From assembly GCA_003255065.1 (NCBI GenBank), contig QAOA01000393.1, positions 1,059,493 to 1,123,492 of the forward strand: DNA of 64,000 nt. The letters are read 5' to 3'. The stretch is from Cercis canadensis. Taxonomy: Eukaryota > Streptophyta > Magnoliopsida > Fabales > Fabaceae. Positions 1-13,024 of the stretch are shown here, piece by piece. Positions within the stretch are counted from its first letter, which is position 1. Each line of letters begins with the position of its first letter. Position numbers and translations under genes: made by a program. Under the pieces are notes generated by a model. It ran no database searches. It was not told the DNA's origin and was given only the letters and a program-made list of their open reading frames with translations.

Positions 1-95
1 GTTTCTGTTGTTAATTCAGCTCATATGATTCATTCTTTCAGTCATTCCATACCTGTTGAAAAATATAATAATTCAAGATACCTAGGAATCTTTAA

Positions 96-263
96 TATGG
101 AGATTTGATGCTTGGCTAGCATTCCATATTCCCATATTTAAATATGGTGTTGGCCAACTAAAAATAGGCATCCTATCAATGTGGAGATTTGATGCTTGGC
201 AAGCATTCCACAATCCCATATTTAAATATAGTGTTGTCCTACTAAAAATAGGCATCCGATACA
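96..263. repeat. Tandem duplication of an 84-bp unit (two copies)
   Basis: Two adjacent imperfect copies of about 84 bp lie at about 96-179 and 180-263, in the first visible intron of the AK-HSDH gene. Both contain GGAGATTTGATGCTTGG (from about 99 and 183) and end in CTAAAAATAGGCATCC. They differ at a handful of positions. The 60-codon minus-strand frame across them is a by-product of the duplication and is not a gene. Confidence 0.9.
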
Positions 264-370
264 AGCATCATAGATACCTTGGGTATCTTGCATACCATTT
301 TAATGTGCCTATGTACCAGAAGGCTTCTTGAAATATATGCCTAATTCATGTTACGAATTTGTTTATGCAG

Positions 371-3300
371 GCCGCTGTTCTGAAAGAAGAATTTAACATT
401 GATTTGCGGGTAATGGGCATCATTGGTTCAAAGTCAATGCTTCTTAATGATGTGTAAGTTGAATTGCTTTGAACTTAAAATCTATGTTAAGTACAACATC
501 GCATTTACAAGTTAAAATAATGGAAAACTGGGTTTCTTGCTTCTGTAAAGGGAAACTACAACCACCTTTCCTATGAGAAAGAGTTAATTTTACTCCTTTT
601 TCCCTTTCTGGAAAACATTATTGTTTGTTATCTCCTATTGTATGTCCACTAAGTGCGGCAGCTATGTAACTGAAGATGCATAATGTCACACATCTGATTC
701 CATTATCATTTTTTCAACTTTTCCTCTTTGAAGGAGAAAATTCCACCAATTAGAGATGGGTGGCAATTCATTTGGCTTTTACATTTTAACTAGGCCAATA
801 TAACTTAGTTTAGTCTCTCAGGTGTAACAAATTCAAAATGTGGGTGATACATGATTACTTTTTGGAAGTCATAAATATGTTTGGTGATTCTCTGACTTAT
901 ATTTTTGTTTGATGTCTATTACACATGAGAAATTGAAATTCATTTGTTGATTAGAGGAATTCCTTGGCCTAGACATGGTTATACATCTGTGGGATGCATC
1001 CTGGGATTTGTTAGCTTATCAGCTAGGCTACTGTGCTAGATTTATCATACTTTTTTTTGATAAAAACTCTATTGATCATATTAAGTAGGTTCTCATTCTA
1101 TTTTGATGAATTGTAATTGCTGTTTGCAGGGGTATTGACTTAAGTAGGTGGAAAGAATTTCAAGAGAAAAAAGGAGAAGTGGCTAATTTGGAAAAATTTG
1201 TTCAGCATGTGCATGGAAATCATTTTATACCAAACACCGTTTTAGTGGACTGCACTGCTGACTCCATCATTGCAGGCCATTACTATGACTGGTTGCGTAA
1301 AGGAATACATGTAATCACCCCCAACAAAAAGTCAAATTCAGGACCACTTAATCAGGTATGTAATCCATATTATCCTTACAATGGCAGGCTAGTATATCCA
1401 TCACTTCTCTTCCTAGGTTCTTAAAATTAGTGCCATCTTTGGGCCTTTCTCACACCTTCACTCTCTATGTCCAGTATTTGAGGTTAAGATCTCTGCAAAG
1501 GCAATCCTATACACACTACTTCTACGAAGCTACTGTTGGAGCTGGTCTTCCAATCATTAGTACTTTAAGGGGCCTCCTTGAAACTGGAGACAGAATATTG
1601 CAAATTGAAGGCATTTTCAGGTTTATTTTGACACCTTATATCTCTCTATAGTTGTCTCATTTTGTTTGTGGTTTGAGAGAACATCAGATCTCAGACTTTT
1701 GAGATTTCTGTGAATAATTTAATAGAAAAACATTAATTCAAGGCTGACTAATGTATATTGGCTCATTTTATTGATGTTTACACATTCAACCAAAGGCATT
1801 GTCCCTGTTGATTTTGCAGTGGGACATTGAGTTATATCTTTAACAACTTCAAAGATGGTCGGACTTTTAGTGAGGTAGTGGCTGAAGCAAAGGAAGCAGG
1901 TTATACTGAGCCAGATCCAAGGGATGATCTGTCTGGAACAGATGTTGCGAGAAAGGTACAACTTACAGTTCTAAACATGTCTGCCATCTTTAATTGTCAA
2001 TGTCAACAAAGTACCAATATGAGGAGAATCCACTGTTGATTTTGGAAATAAAAGCTCGATTCATTTACAGCCCTTGTTATAAGGAGAATTGCCTGTTGGT
2101 TGGGGAGTTAAAAAGAAAAGATAAGCTGTTGTGATTGTAGGTAAATTGCATGATGTCATGTGAACTAGTTGGAATATGTAGGTTAACCACATGTTGATTT
2201 TGCTTTTTGATGCTTCTTTTATTCTTCCTTACTCCCTTTTAAAATTATAATTGTTGATCAACACTCCTAAAGCAGCTGTAATACTACAGGTGATAATTCT
2301 TGCAAGGGAGTCTGGTTTAAAGCTAGAACTCTTTGATATCCCTGTTGAAAGTCTTGTACCAGAACCACTAAGAGTAAGAACTAATTTCTATCAATGATAC
2401 AGTTCTTAATTATGCGTGTTATAATATTGTACTTGATACCGATGTTTTCACATTTCATGCAGGTTAGTGCATCAGCTCAGGATTTTATGCAACAACTGCC
2501 AAAATTTGACCAGGACTTTGCTAAGAAACAACAGGATGCTGAGAATGCAGGGGAAGTGAGTAACTTTAAGACAGTAATCTATGTTGAACTACCAGAAAGA
2601 TTCAAAATATGATTGGCAGTATCTCTCAAATTAGATACCCACCATATTGTCTAGAGTTCTAAACCCCCTTTCCTTTGATACAAAATTTTAGTCTAGAGTC
2701 GACCAAAAATACAAGCATGCAACTTTCTTTGGTTGTGTAAGTAGTAAAGGTAAGGCACTCAAGGAAACTGGGGGAGCAAATATTATGTAAACATGCAGTA
2801 GGACATTCTTATTTGAATTTATAAACATAGAGGAAATGTTACTTAGGTTGGGATATATATGGGTTGTCTGGTGAAGAAACCGGAAACAGTACTTTTCTTA
2901 CGTGCTGCATGTGGACTGGCAGTTTCTAATTTACCTTGCATAATATACTCTAACACATCGAGTTTTCCTAAGTGAACCTTGTACCAAAGGATTAAACAAG
3001 ACTACCTAGTGGTCCTAACCTAACATGCAGCAGTAATTTTATAGAAGGTAGCTAGATATTTCAAAGCATCCTAATGTTTCACGCAGACCATTATCACAAG
3101 TATGAACAATATTTACGATTTTCACATGCAAGACACGACGATGATTGACTTGTGTGGGTAGGGGGTGTTCTGCTCATGTTCCTTTTGCTATTGATGTTTG
3201 TATCATTGATAAATTTTTATGATGCTGTCTTTCTCTCCCTCACCTGAATAGTATTATAGATCTACTTTGATTTTTGATGAGTTTGTTATGTGTGAAGGTA

Positions 3301-3543
3301 TTGAGATATGTGGGGGTGGTGGATGTGACTAAACAAAAAGGGGTGGTAGAGCTGCGAAGATACAAGAAGGATCATCCATTTGCGCAGCTGTCTGGGTCAG
3401 ATAATATTATTGCATTCACAACAACAAGGTACAAGAATCAGCCTCTGATAGTTCGTGGACCAGGAGCTGGTGCTCAAGTCACAGCTGGTGGAATATTCAG
3501 TGACATTTTACGACTTGCCTCGTATCTTGGTGCTCCATCATAG
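371..3543 (+). CDS. AK-HSDH: Bifunctional aspartate kinase/homoserine dehydrogenase, 3' part (partial at window start)
   Basis: This is the C-terminal homoserine dehydrogenase half of the bifunctional plastid enzyme of the aspartate pathway. It reduces aspartate semialdehyde to homoserine on the route to Thr, Met and Ile. Seven exons join in frame: 371-453, 1130-1355, 1475-1620, 1820-1955, 2290-2373, 2463-2555 and 3298-3543, giving 337 codons to a TAG. The first exon visible is internal, because 371 follows a CAG acceptor. The kinase half and the transit peptide therefore lie upstream of the window. Diagnostic stretches are RVMGIIGSKSMLL, VDCTADS, TPNKKSNSGPL, EATVGAGLPIISTLRG and EAGYTEPDPRDDLSGTDVARK, the last fitting the homoserine dehydrogenase signature. 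The end SDILRLASYLGAPS is typical of the family. The frame is intact with no odd residues seen. The gene is convergent with the coatomer gene that follows. Confidence 0.96.
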
Positions 3544-4054
3544 AAGTCTCATGAATTTGGTAGCATCCATGTTTTCAATAGAAGCGTAATTTTCTCCCCT
3601 CAATTGCTCTCTGTAGAATAGCAGTAAATGCAGTGCTAGGACAAGGAAGTATTCCTTGGACTATTTCCTCTTTGGAATTAGACGTTGGCTCTATCACTAT
3701 GTTATTGTTAGCAACCCTTAATTAGGCTTAAGTGGGATGAGTGAGGAGAGAGAGTGAGTGCAATTGCCTAGCGCATGACTGCATGAGTGTGCAAAGTAGG
3801 CCTTTAATGTGGTCAATGGTAGGGAGGAGTTTATCCTTTTTGTTTCACTTTTCGGGTTCATGTACTCTCTACTGATGTTGGAGATCTTGTGGTCTCATAA
3901 ATAAATATTTTGCCATAAAAAGAAAGTCTTATTGTTCAGAAGACTTTCTCTTTGGCAATTCCAATGACTGCAAAATAGAATTGTCAAATTCCAATCTAGT
4001 ATGGTGTATCCATGCCACATGGAACCTCAAAATTATATTCTACTTGTTATCCGT

Positions 4055-4140
<86 letters not shown>

Positions 4141-4852
4141 NCAAAGATTATATAATTAACAGTTTTTCCTATTACTGCGAATTATATAAGAAACAATTAA
4201 CATTTTCCCTTTCATGAATACTCCCTTCTTCAATAAAAGGGATATTTAATCCAAAATGGTAGCTAAAGTAAAAAAAAAAAATGATATAAATTCTGACATT
4301 ATTTTTTTTTGAATTATTACTTTACATTTATTCAAAATAAAATTCATCTTATAGGGTTATTTGGCAGGGATTGGCCATGTGCTTTAGCATTTTTATTTAT
4401 AAATATCTAAATTAAAAATGCATTTGGTTCATCTATTTATCTGTATTCTATCATGTAATAGCAAACTTTATTAAGTGTGCGGCATGCAAGGGGCCCAACA
4501 ATTAAGGTCTGAATATTATTTTTTTTCGGTGAAAGATATGAATATTCTTTTAAAAGTGTACAGCTATGCATTTTGTAAAATAAATATGCAAAAATATGTA
4601 AATTAATTAATTAAGAAGTAAGAGCGATATAAAGCTTGATTGTTTATATAGGGATAATAACTTTCTTGTGTTTTGTCAAATAATAGGAGATACAAAAATT
4701 GAAAAAAAGAAAAAAAACCACCATGATCAGCAGAAAGGTATGATGCTCATATCTAAGTAGCTTAACAAATTGGGGGAAAAAAGATTATGTGTCACTAACA
4801 GACAAAAATTAATCATTCAAATATAGCTAGCTCATTTCTGTATATGCAAATA
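3544..4852. other. Convergent 3' intergenic region with long T homopolymer
   Basis: This region lies between the stop codons of AK-HSDH (+) and the coatomer zeta gene (-). About the first 380 bases should be 3' UTR of AK-HSDH; AATAAATA near 3900 could serve as a poly(A) signal. The rest is AT-rich, with a T run at 4057-4140 that ends in an N. I see no gene in it. Confidence 0.7.
4057..4141. repeat. 84-base T homopolymer ending in N
   Basis: An uninterrupted T run at 4057-4140 is followed by a single N at 4141. Its true length cannot be trusted. It may be a real poly(T) tract or a small collapsed or padded gap. Confidence 0.9.
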
Positions 4853-7789
4853 TCATTTTAGAAGGGTTCTCGTGAGATGTTCTCTAGCTGTAGCCCATGC
4901 TTGAGTTAATGTCTGCAATATCAGAAATTCAGAGTCAGATATTGAAGATCGAAGAAACTCAGTCAATTTCATCCTAAAATTCATTCTACAAAAACTGGTT
5001 TATACACAACTAAATCAAGCTTGTGAAAATGTGCAGTTGGATGATTGGAGCTTAACTGTCTCGAAACTAATGTAATTTTGAGGGTTTATTAGTACCATAA
5101 TGGAGAAATTTAGCAACTTCAGGTTAATTTACAGCAATGGCAAGGTTTGTGTCTTTGTGATGTAAATTCAGGTAGCACACATTATTTACAAAAACTAAAC
5201 TGAAGGATAGTAGCATTACCTGCTCAGACAAGGGGGCTTCAGCATCCATGCTATGGGAGGTCACTTTTTCAGCAATAAGTGGTCCATTCGTTTCAAGAAT
5301 CATCCTTGAAGGAAAAATTAAAAAAAGTCAGAAAATAAAACTTTTGAGAATAAAAGATTTGTAGTCGAGAAACATATGCATACCCTCCATCAATAATCTC
5401 ATCAAGACATAAAAGAATGAGATCCAAGTTTTCAAGTGCTTCTCTTTTGTCAACATTGTTCCTGTAATATGCACAGGAAGAAATATATAAAACAGAAGCA
5501 TGAGTAAAGAGGCAACCTTCTTTTAAATCTAGAAAACACAATACGACCAAGAATACCTCAACAAAAGGGTGACTGCATCAAAGAAACCTTGAAGAACTGA
5601 GGCTAAAATGAGCTCATTTTCATCATCACCGCCAGTCACAAAAAAATGCAGGTCTTGTACAAATTTGTAAATAATGATATTGCTATCAAGCAATGCTACA
5701 TCAGCTGCAGATGTTACTAAAACAATATATCAGTTAAGAAAAGAAACACGACTATCTATAACATATCCACCAAACTTCCACTAGGTAAATGTCAAAATTA
5801 TGCTCCAATCTTCCTTCATGAATAATGAGAAGGGCCCCAGACAAGCCTTTTCCTTCAAAAACTAACGAAATTTTAATCTTACAAGACCAGGTAAGCCTGT
5901 TTTGATCACAAATCATGCAGAAATCTCATTTCAACTCTGATAAATGTATCAATACCGACAAGAGTTAGTCTTTTTGTGCAATAATAACAACAAATACGTT
6001 CTATCAAAAAGATAATAGCAACAGATACCCATACTAGTTTTATACATTGCGAAGTGCTTTTGGTGCCTGTAGTTTGATGTAAATCAAAATAATCAGCCAA
6101 AAAATTACAGGCATGTTGGCTATTACTGCCCTCCATGAAAAATTTTTATCCACTCAAATTTAAAGGCCTTTTTTTTTTTTTTTTNTTTTTTTCTATATCT
6201 TCATAAGCTAATATTAAGGCTGTTTAAATTCTATAAAGAGGTATATGATATGTTAGGAAATTATCAGAGAGGATTGAACATCTGAAGTAAAGACTGCACC
6301 AATCTATTTTCTAAACTCGGTATGCTACTGACAGATATTCTGGCTTGTCAGACTGTTACATAAGAACTTACTGAATTATTTGTATATTGATGGAAGACAA
6401 ATTTTTTTTTTTTTTTTTTAATTTTTAGTACAAGATATCCACAGCTGTCCATTATTTACAAGGTGAGTGAAGAATTCTTCCATTTTGTTATTTATTCCAA
6501 GGTCCAACATTATAACTAATTTACTCATTGAGTATACGAAATCATTTGTGAAGTGAAGTAAAAAAGAATTAATGAGCAAAAATTTCTAATACCAACAAAT
6601 GGTTTTGAAGACCGACATGCATAATATAACAACTTCAAGAGAAATTACATATATGTTTAATATCAAGAATCGTGTTAAGACAGGTATAGCCACTCCAAGG
6701 GCATTAGTCACCCAATGAAAAATTATCTGATTTCATACTACAATGAGTGTCTATCAAACTGTTAAAAACTCTGTGCTGTTTACCTTCTGTCCGAGCATTT
6801 GTCTTAATAGTCTTGCTAAATACAAACTTCTCAAAAGCTAACTTTGCACTGTTAGTTGGCCAGTCATCTGAATAATACTTGACTGCCACGCGCTTTCCTT
6901 CAGAGTCTAGAAGAAGAATATTCTTTACTGATGGACACAAGCCCTATAAATGACAATATCTATATCAATTCATGTCATGTAAAAAATTAAAATCCATAAC
7001 CAAAACCTTGCACAGATATTGAAAGCCTCCCATCCCTCCCTACCCCTTTCTTCTCTTCCCTTAAACAGGAAAAAAATAATAAACATAAAATCAGAATGCA
7101 AGCATAATTCAGCACATTTTGTTCAGTTTCACAGATCATTCATAGGATCAAAATTTTATGACCAACTCTTGCCTGATGTTACCAATAAGTGATGTCAGTT
7201 TCCCAGTAAGTTGCTATTCACCTGGAGTGTCCAGTGAATTGCCCATGATGGGTCAAATAAGATTTCCAGCATTCAATTATCAGTAATAACCAAACTTTAT
7301 TGTGACATCAAAAGAAAAATTAATCTCTTCCCCTTGTCAATAATTCACTTAATTTCAGAAATTGATAAAAACCCAAATAGAAAAAGGTGGAACCTTCGAT
7401 TAGTTAGCCAAAGACTAAGAAAAATCAATGTTCTAAACGGATCTGAAATAGCAAGAAACAGATACCTCAGATTTAAATCCCCATTCACAGGAATCTTGAC
7501 TCAAATGCTAAATTGCCTTAAGATCCAACCAGCTTTGTTAGATGAGATAAAAAACTATAACAAAATAGAAATGATTCTGAATTGAATACACTAGCTTATG
7601 GAAACAAGTTGAACGTAAGTCTGTGTTTTAATATCGCAGACTTCGAATTTTTCGAATGTAATCTTTAGTTATTACATTGTGATGTGCGTGCAGAGCATGA
7701 GTAATATATGTGCAAGTATGATAAATATGAAAACTCTTGAGATTTTGTAAAGAGAAAAAATGGAGAAATAGACTTACATAGGACGCCAT
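4853..7789 (-). CDS. COPZ: Coatomer subunit zeta (COPI coat)
   Basis: Zeta-COP is the small subunit of the COPI coat F-subcomplex, which pairs with gamma-COP and coats Golgi vesicles that return to the ER. Six exons on the minus strand (5' to 3': 7778-7789, 6784-6943, 5557-5704, 5384-5461, 5220-5304, 4853-4912) give 180 codons plus TGA, the usual plant length. The first exon encodes only MASY and is followed by a GTAAGT donor. The protein then reads [30 protein letters not shown] and [11 protein letters not shown], all family hallmarks. Later come [28 protein letters not shown] and [20 protein letters not shown], then [18 protein letters not shown] at the end. The longin-like fold covers most of the chain. 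The frame is intact. An N at 6185 lies in intron 2 and does not touch coding sequence. Confidence 0.96.
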
Positions 7790-9232
7790 TTCTGAGAAGA
7801 TGAGAGTTGCAGTGCCTTGGTTTGGAGATCTGTAAGCTGGTGGAATTGGTTTGGGGAAGATTTACTTGTCAAGAGACAAGGACGTTTTGGTAAATGGAAA
7901 CGCTACTCTAATTTTTCACGTGGATAATTGCCGAAAATGTATGTTAACAAATAATTAAACACCAAAAATAAAAAGATTATAGAGAGAACTTGTACTTTTA
8001 TTTCGTGATAAAAATTTAGAATATTATCACATTACCTTTTCTCTTTCTTTATAATCTTGAATACTATGCTTTTTTAACAGAAAAAAACTATCCTATAATT
8101 CAACAAGTGTATTTTATGGTACCCCCCAAATTTTATATTAAAACTAATAAGTAACGTATAATTATTGATAAATTCCTTTTTTCAATCCATTTTTTTTTAT
8201 GCATAATCAAATCATTGTTATTTCAATTCAATAATTTTTTTAGTTGAAAGAAAAAATTCAATTACACAGTAAATTTTATGTCAAAAATTTTAAATTTTGT
8301 TTCATTTCAGTTATGGTAATAAATTGTAAGTTTGTAATGCTTATTATTATGAACTTCGATCTTGGGTTTTTTTCTATTATGTATTTAGCATTGGACTAGT
8401 GGAAGTCATTAAATGGAAAGAAGAGATAAAAACACATCATTTAGCATTCTCCATGCTTGTAATATGGAAAGCAATCATTTTCCAATGAGATAAAGTTAAG
8501 TCTCTTACTTTCTTTTGTGTTTTGTTGCCTACCAAAGTAATCTAATCTCACTGGTGCTCCTTCTTGATGTTGTTTGTTTGTTTAGTTTCTCTATTTTATT
8601 TTAAGATGGTTTTAACTTTTAAGATTGCAAGTTGCACCTCTAGTGCTAGACTGATTCACATGCTTTATTTGATCACTTGATTGGTGGATCAAGTTTGGAA
8701 TATTGGTACTGCAAAACTGCTGCTCCTTCCCCCAAGAAACTTCTCCTCAAACAAAGATAAAGTAGTTGAGGCCCAGCAAGGGAGGGATTCATTTAACCTC
8801 GAATTTTGAATCATACCTGCTGATGTAAGTAAATATTTTTCTCTGTCAAGTTTCTAAAAAATTTCTGCTCTGAAATAAGGTGGTTATCAAAATTATAATA
8901 ACAAAAATCAAAAGGAATTTTTCAATATCCAGGAAAACAAAAGGAATAGATGACAAGGGAAAAAAAGGCTAATCAGATTACCTCATCAAATAGTGCCTGC
9001 TTATTTAAGTTACAAAAATTTTCATTTTCTTACCCTGAAGTCCACATAATATTTAGTAGATTAGCATTTTTGGTTGCTTGTTTTGTTTGAGAATTTTTTG
9101 GAAGTTTCTTCTTTTTGGACTGATCACAATAACAACATTACTTTGAATTTGAGATTTGTACAAAGAGATAACGAATATGAAGCTCAGGGACAGATATTAC
9201 AGCAGCTATATTCAAATGGGTATGACAAATGT
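7790..9232. other. Intergenic, promoter side of coatomer zeta gene
   Basis: The stretch after 7790 is the 5' side of the minus-strand coatomer gene. It is followed by AT-rich DNA without long conserved frames, up to the end of the EPF-like gene. I see no gene, repeat array or RNA here. Confidence 0.6.
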
Positions 9233-9997
9233 TCATGGACTGTAGAAAGAAGGACCACACTTGCATTTCCAGCTCTCTGGCTCGTAATTTGCATATTGGA
9301 TGCGAAAATGGTTGCGTCTGCTGGTGCTGGGAACTTGAATGGCTTCACATGGAGAGCAACCATAACACTTGTGCTCACAGCTTGGTGGACTTGACCCTAT
9401 TTTGCTAACTCCTCTACCATATGCTTCTTGCATTATCTCTGATTCACCTTCTATGCTCTTCAAACCCTTCAACAAAGAGGAAAAACAGACAAAAAGTTTA
9501 ATATATATAAGTCACAAGGACACCAGAGACCCACCCAAAGAAAGGGAGCGAAATGCATACCTTCTTTGATTCTAAAGCATATGGGGAAGGCAGTGGAGCT
9601 TCTTCTGGGCCTGATAAAGCAGAATGAGCGGAGTTAATTCCAGAGAGAATTAAACATTTCAGTAGAAGCAGAAAGAGAGATTTCTGGAGAGAAAAAAAGG
9701 TAAGAACAAGATTCACTGAGAAGGTTTTGAGGTGCAGACATAGGCAAGCAATTTTATAATAAAAAAAACCATTTCTATACTTGTGAAGTTTGAGGAATGT
9801 CCCAACTAACTGAAAGCTAAGGTGTGATGAACCCCATAATTGCAAGGAAAAATGGGAATTTAGCAACTAATATAAACAAGTCAATCTAACTAACCTGGAT
9901 GGGAAATGCCATCAATGGGAGGAAAAGGTCTCCTAGCTGCAGAAACCCAACTCACTATTTGGAGAGCCAGCATAAAACAACAGAATCTTCCCTTCAT
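9233..9997 (-). CDS. EPF-like (EPFL) secreted cysteine-rich peptide precursor
   Basis: This is a precursor of an EPIDERMAL PATTERNING FACTOR-LIKE peptide, a family of apoplastic ligands for ERECTA-type receptor kinases that guide stomatal and organ patterning. Three exons (5' to 3': 9895-9997, 9561-9610, 9233-9466) give 128 codons plus TGA. Residues 1-20 (MKGRFCCFMLALQIVSWVSA) form a signal peptide. A variable propeptide follows, and the mature domain starts near GSSPPSCEHKCYGCSPCEAI. It has six cysteines in the EPFL spacing (C-x3-C-x2-C-x2-C, long loop, C-x-C) and ends WKCKCGPSFYSP. The loop between the fourth and fifth cysteines is about 27 residues, and AIQVPS follows the fourth cysteine. 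This suggests the EPFL1-8 branch rather than EPF1, EPF2 or stomagen. I cannot assign the exact paralogue. A CT-rich tract at about 10397-10419 lies upstream on the promoter side. Confidence 0.88.
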
Positions 9998-12900
9998 TTT
10001 TTTTTTTCCCAAAAGCTTAAATGATGAAAGTGATGATGATTGCTGATGGAAATGTGTGAGAGAGGTGCAGATTTTGAATCACTCACAACAAAAGGCTAGG
10101 CATGATTGATGGAATATAAGGAGGTAGAGAAATGCTACCAAATGAACCTTCAATTCCCAAAAAGCATGCCAGAGCCTCCAAACTTTCTTGGGCTACTCTT
10201 ATAATATTTGTATTGGCCGAGAGATTTTGCTTCACAAGCAAGCGATTCTGGTTTCTTGTCACACAGTTAAAAACCCCAGCAAGTTTCACCTTCATTTGAC
10301 AACTCACCTGGAGAGCTCCTAAGACTAGTAGCCTGTTTTTTCACTGTCTTTCTGCCTCTAACCTTCGATTGCTTACCTTTCACTACAAACCAATCTCTCT
10401 CTCTCTCTCTTTCTCTCTCAAATCAATCCAAAAGGGTAGTACTATATATGGTGGTCCACGAGCTCAGAAAAACAGCACCCTTTTCGGGTCTGAAACACCT
10501 GCAAACACCCTTAAAATTATCTGATATTTCAGAAAAAAATATATTTTGACGCCTAGACTGCAGAGCCTTTCTCTTTATCTGATGCTTTCCATTGCCATAT
10601 AAGGAAGAAAGATATGAATGGAGAGTGCAAGTTATATGAACCAGAAAAAAAGCGTCAGCGTCAGACAATTGGCTTCTGCAGAAATATTTAATGAGTTAGT
10701 TAATGGATTAAATAAGGTACTAGGGTCAACTTTCTACGGGTTGGTTGTTGGGGAACAGACGGATTTTTGTACCATATATTATCCAATCTGGATCGTTCAT
10801 TTACTTGAGGGCATTGAATATGGGTGGCCCTCGTCACCTACTGGATAATTTTCCTCATTCAATGTAGTAGCTGATTCCAATTACAGCATTTATGGCTTTA
10901 GGCACCATTGATGAAAGAAAAGAGATTGAACATGGAGGGTGTGAGTTCTGTAAAGGCAAGGAGATCATTTATTACAAGCTTTCATTCTTTTTGGTTAGCT
11001 TTCTAGGCATTAGAAAATAGAAAGTGGGCATTCTTAACGTTGTGTAAGAAAAGACATTTAACAAGGTAAGACAAATGATAAAGCTCGGAGATGTTATAGA
11101 TAGGTTAGTCAAAATGACATGAAGGGTAGGCACAGCTAACCTGCAAATACACCTACAATCATTTTTCAATAAGGTGGTGCACGCAATTACGTGAGAGTTT
11201 CTTATAGGCATATCTGTATGATTTGAGTGAAAGGATCTCTCAATGTGATAATAATATAGTCAAGGCGGCTTATGTTATGTCCTGTACGAGTTTTCCAAGA
11301 AAGTGAAAGAATGGCCATCTCTTAATAAAGTGTTGAGTGTTGCTGCACTGCACAGTAGTGTTATTAAGAAAAGAAACTGGGGAAGAAAATAGAGCAAGGG
11401 TATAGGTTGGATCGTGTGCAAAAAGTTTGGCTATTATGGTGAAGTTTAACTGGCAAAGAAAATCATCATTGCAGCATTTGAAAAGTCGATGACAGATAAA
11501 TTCTCCTTACGTGCAGCTATGTTCCTGCTCCTCTACTTCTGCATAACTCTATTATGCTCCTTCTCAATGAAGAAGCATTGTTCAGCGAAAGGGTAGAGAG
11601 AAGAGAGATGTAGAAGTCAGGGCATGCAGAACGAGAAAAGGCAAAAGAACTGAACTATGGATTTTGGTTCAAAATTTGTCCTCAAACATGTCTCCACAAG
11701 CCATTATTAATTAAATTACTATCGTCGAAGAAGTTTGTCATCTGCTAAGCAATATCTACCTTCGACTCTTATAAGAACTTATATATATGTTTTATCGAAT
11801 ATGATATTTCATTTCATTAACATGTATTCCCTATGAAGATACTCTGTTATTTATTCTAATATACTCAGTTACTCTCATTCGTTAATCTTATTTCCTGCTG
11901 ACATGAGTTTCAAATCACAGATCAAAGTTCATAAATAGCTTTTCACATGGTTAAAATCAGCTGCGCGATACAATTTTCTTTTTCGTAAGAGGTTGTCAAA
12001 AGTAGTAAAAACCCATAATTTAGGCCCAAGAGCCAAAAGCAAGTTAAAATCTTGGAGCAGCCAAGCATTGTTCTTCTAGAGTTTCGTCTATCATGAAAAA
12101 AAAGGAGTCGGTATACATTATTTAAGTTAGTCATAGAGAATTTGATGGAAGATAAAACAGGACAGGCATGACTAGTCAAAATTTTCATTTGACATAATTT
12201 TACTTCCAAGTTTAACCGCTTAATCTCTATCATAGTGATAAGGGAATTCGGTGACCAGCATTTCAATATCAACTCAGAACCAAAAGCACTTCATCACGGT
12301 AACTCCTAAAGTGGAAAACTAAACCATGAGTATGCCCATTCGCGCTTCACAACGCTGAAATGGCCAAATGGGTATGTTTCTGTGTAATCGTAAGTTCTGG
12401 ATTAGGGAAGGAGATCAGATCATGCTACATTCCCAATGTCTATGGCGAATTGATACTTAGAGTAAATAATCACACAAGTCCTTGAAAGAATACGCACATT
12501 TTCTTGCAATTCTTCTCCATTCATGAAAATCAGTATTTAGATTAGTAAAACATAGAAGCCTTTAATTAGCAGCCAACTATAAAAGAAACCATCTTGCACA
12601 GTCGCCTATCGAGGCCACTTACGGGGAAATTCTTAAAAGCAAGAGTCCTTTTGGTCTATCTCTCTATTTTGATGATGCAGCATGTGTTCATTAGTAGATT
12701 TATGTGATTGAATTTCATTATTTAGCCCATACGCATGAAAAAGATGAAGCATTCCTAAGTGCACTTGAACCAAGTTGAAACTTGATACAGTGCGCCGACA
12801 CTAAATTTTGCATCATGAAATAGGGGAGAAAAGAAAGCAAAAATGATTAATCATTCAAATAAACGATTGAGCAAACCAAATAATGCAGAATTATTTCCTT

Positions 12901-13024
12901 TCTTGTTTGATCTCTAGAGTACAACAACTACCTAAAAGGCAAAAGAAAAATAGTTTTGACATTTAACACCATGAAGACAAATTTCCACAATCTTTCTTAC
13001 AAGATAAAGGTAAAAATCCATCTC
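9998..13024. other. Intergenic region between EPFL and the small two-repeat gene
   Basis: About 3 kb with no supported gene. It includes the upstream region of the EPFL gene, with a CTCTCT tract at about 10397-10419 and ACTATATATGG near 10441 that could be a distant TATA element. Short open frames here, such as the 109-codon one at 11943-12272 on the minus strand, show no recognisable motif and a composition expected of non-coding AT-rich DNA. Confidence 0.6.

Noticed and set aside
3981..4217. Open frame with a long poly-Phe stretch
   Set aside because: It is only the T homopolymer read in frame, ending at an N.
9498..9866. 122-codon minus-strand frame
   Set aside because: It runs through the intron between two EPFL exons and includes the second EPFL exon in a different frame; the spliced EPFL model explains the conserved sequence.
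11943..12272. 109-codon minus-strand frame
   Set aside because: No family motif, mixed hydrophobic composition and no supporting splice partners.
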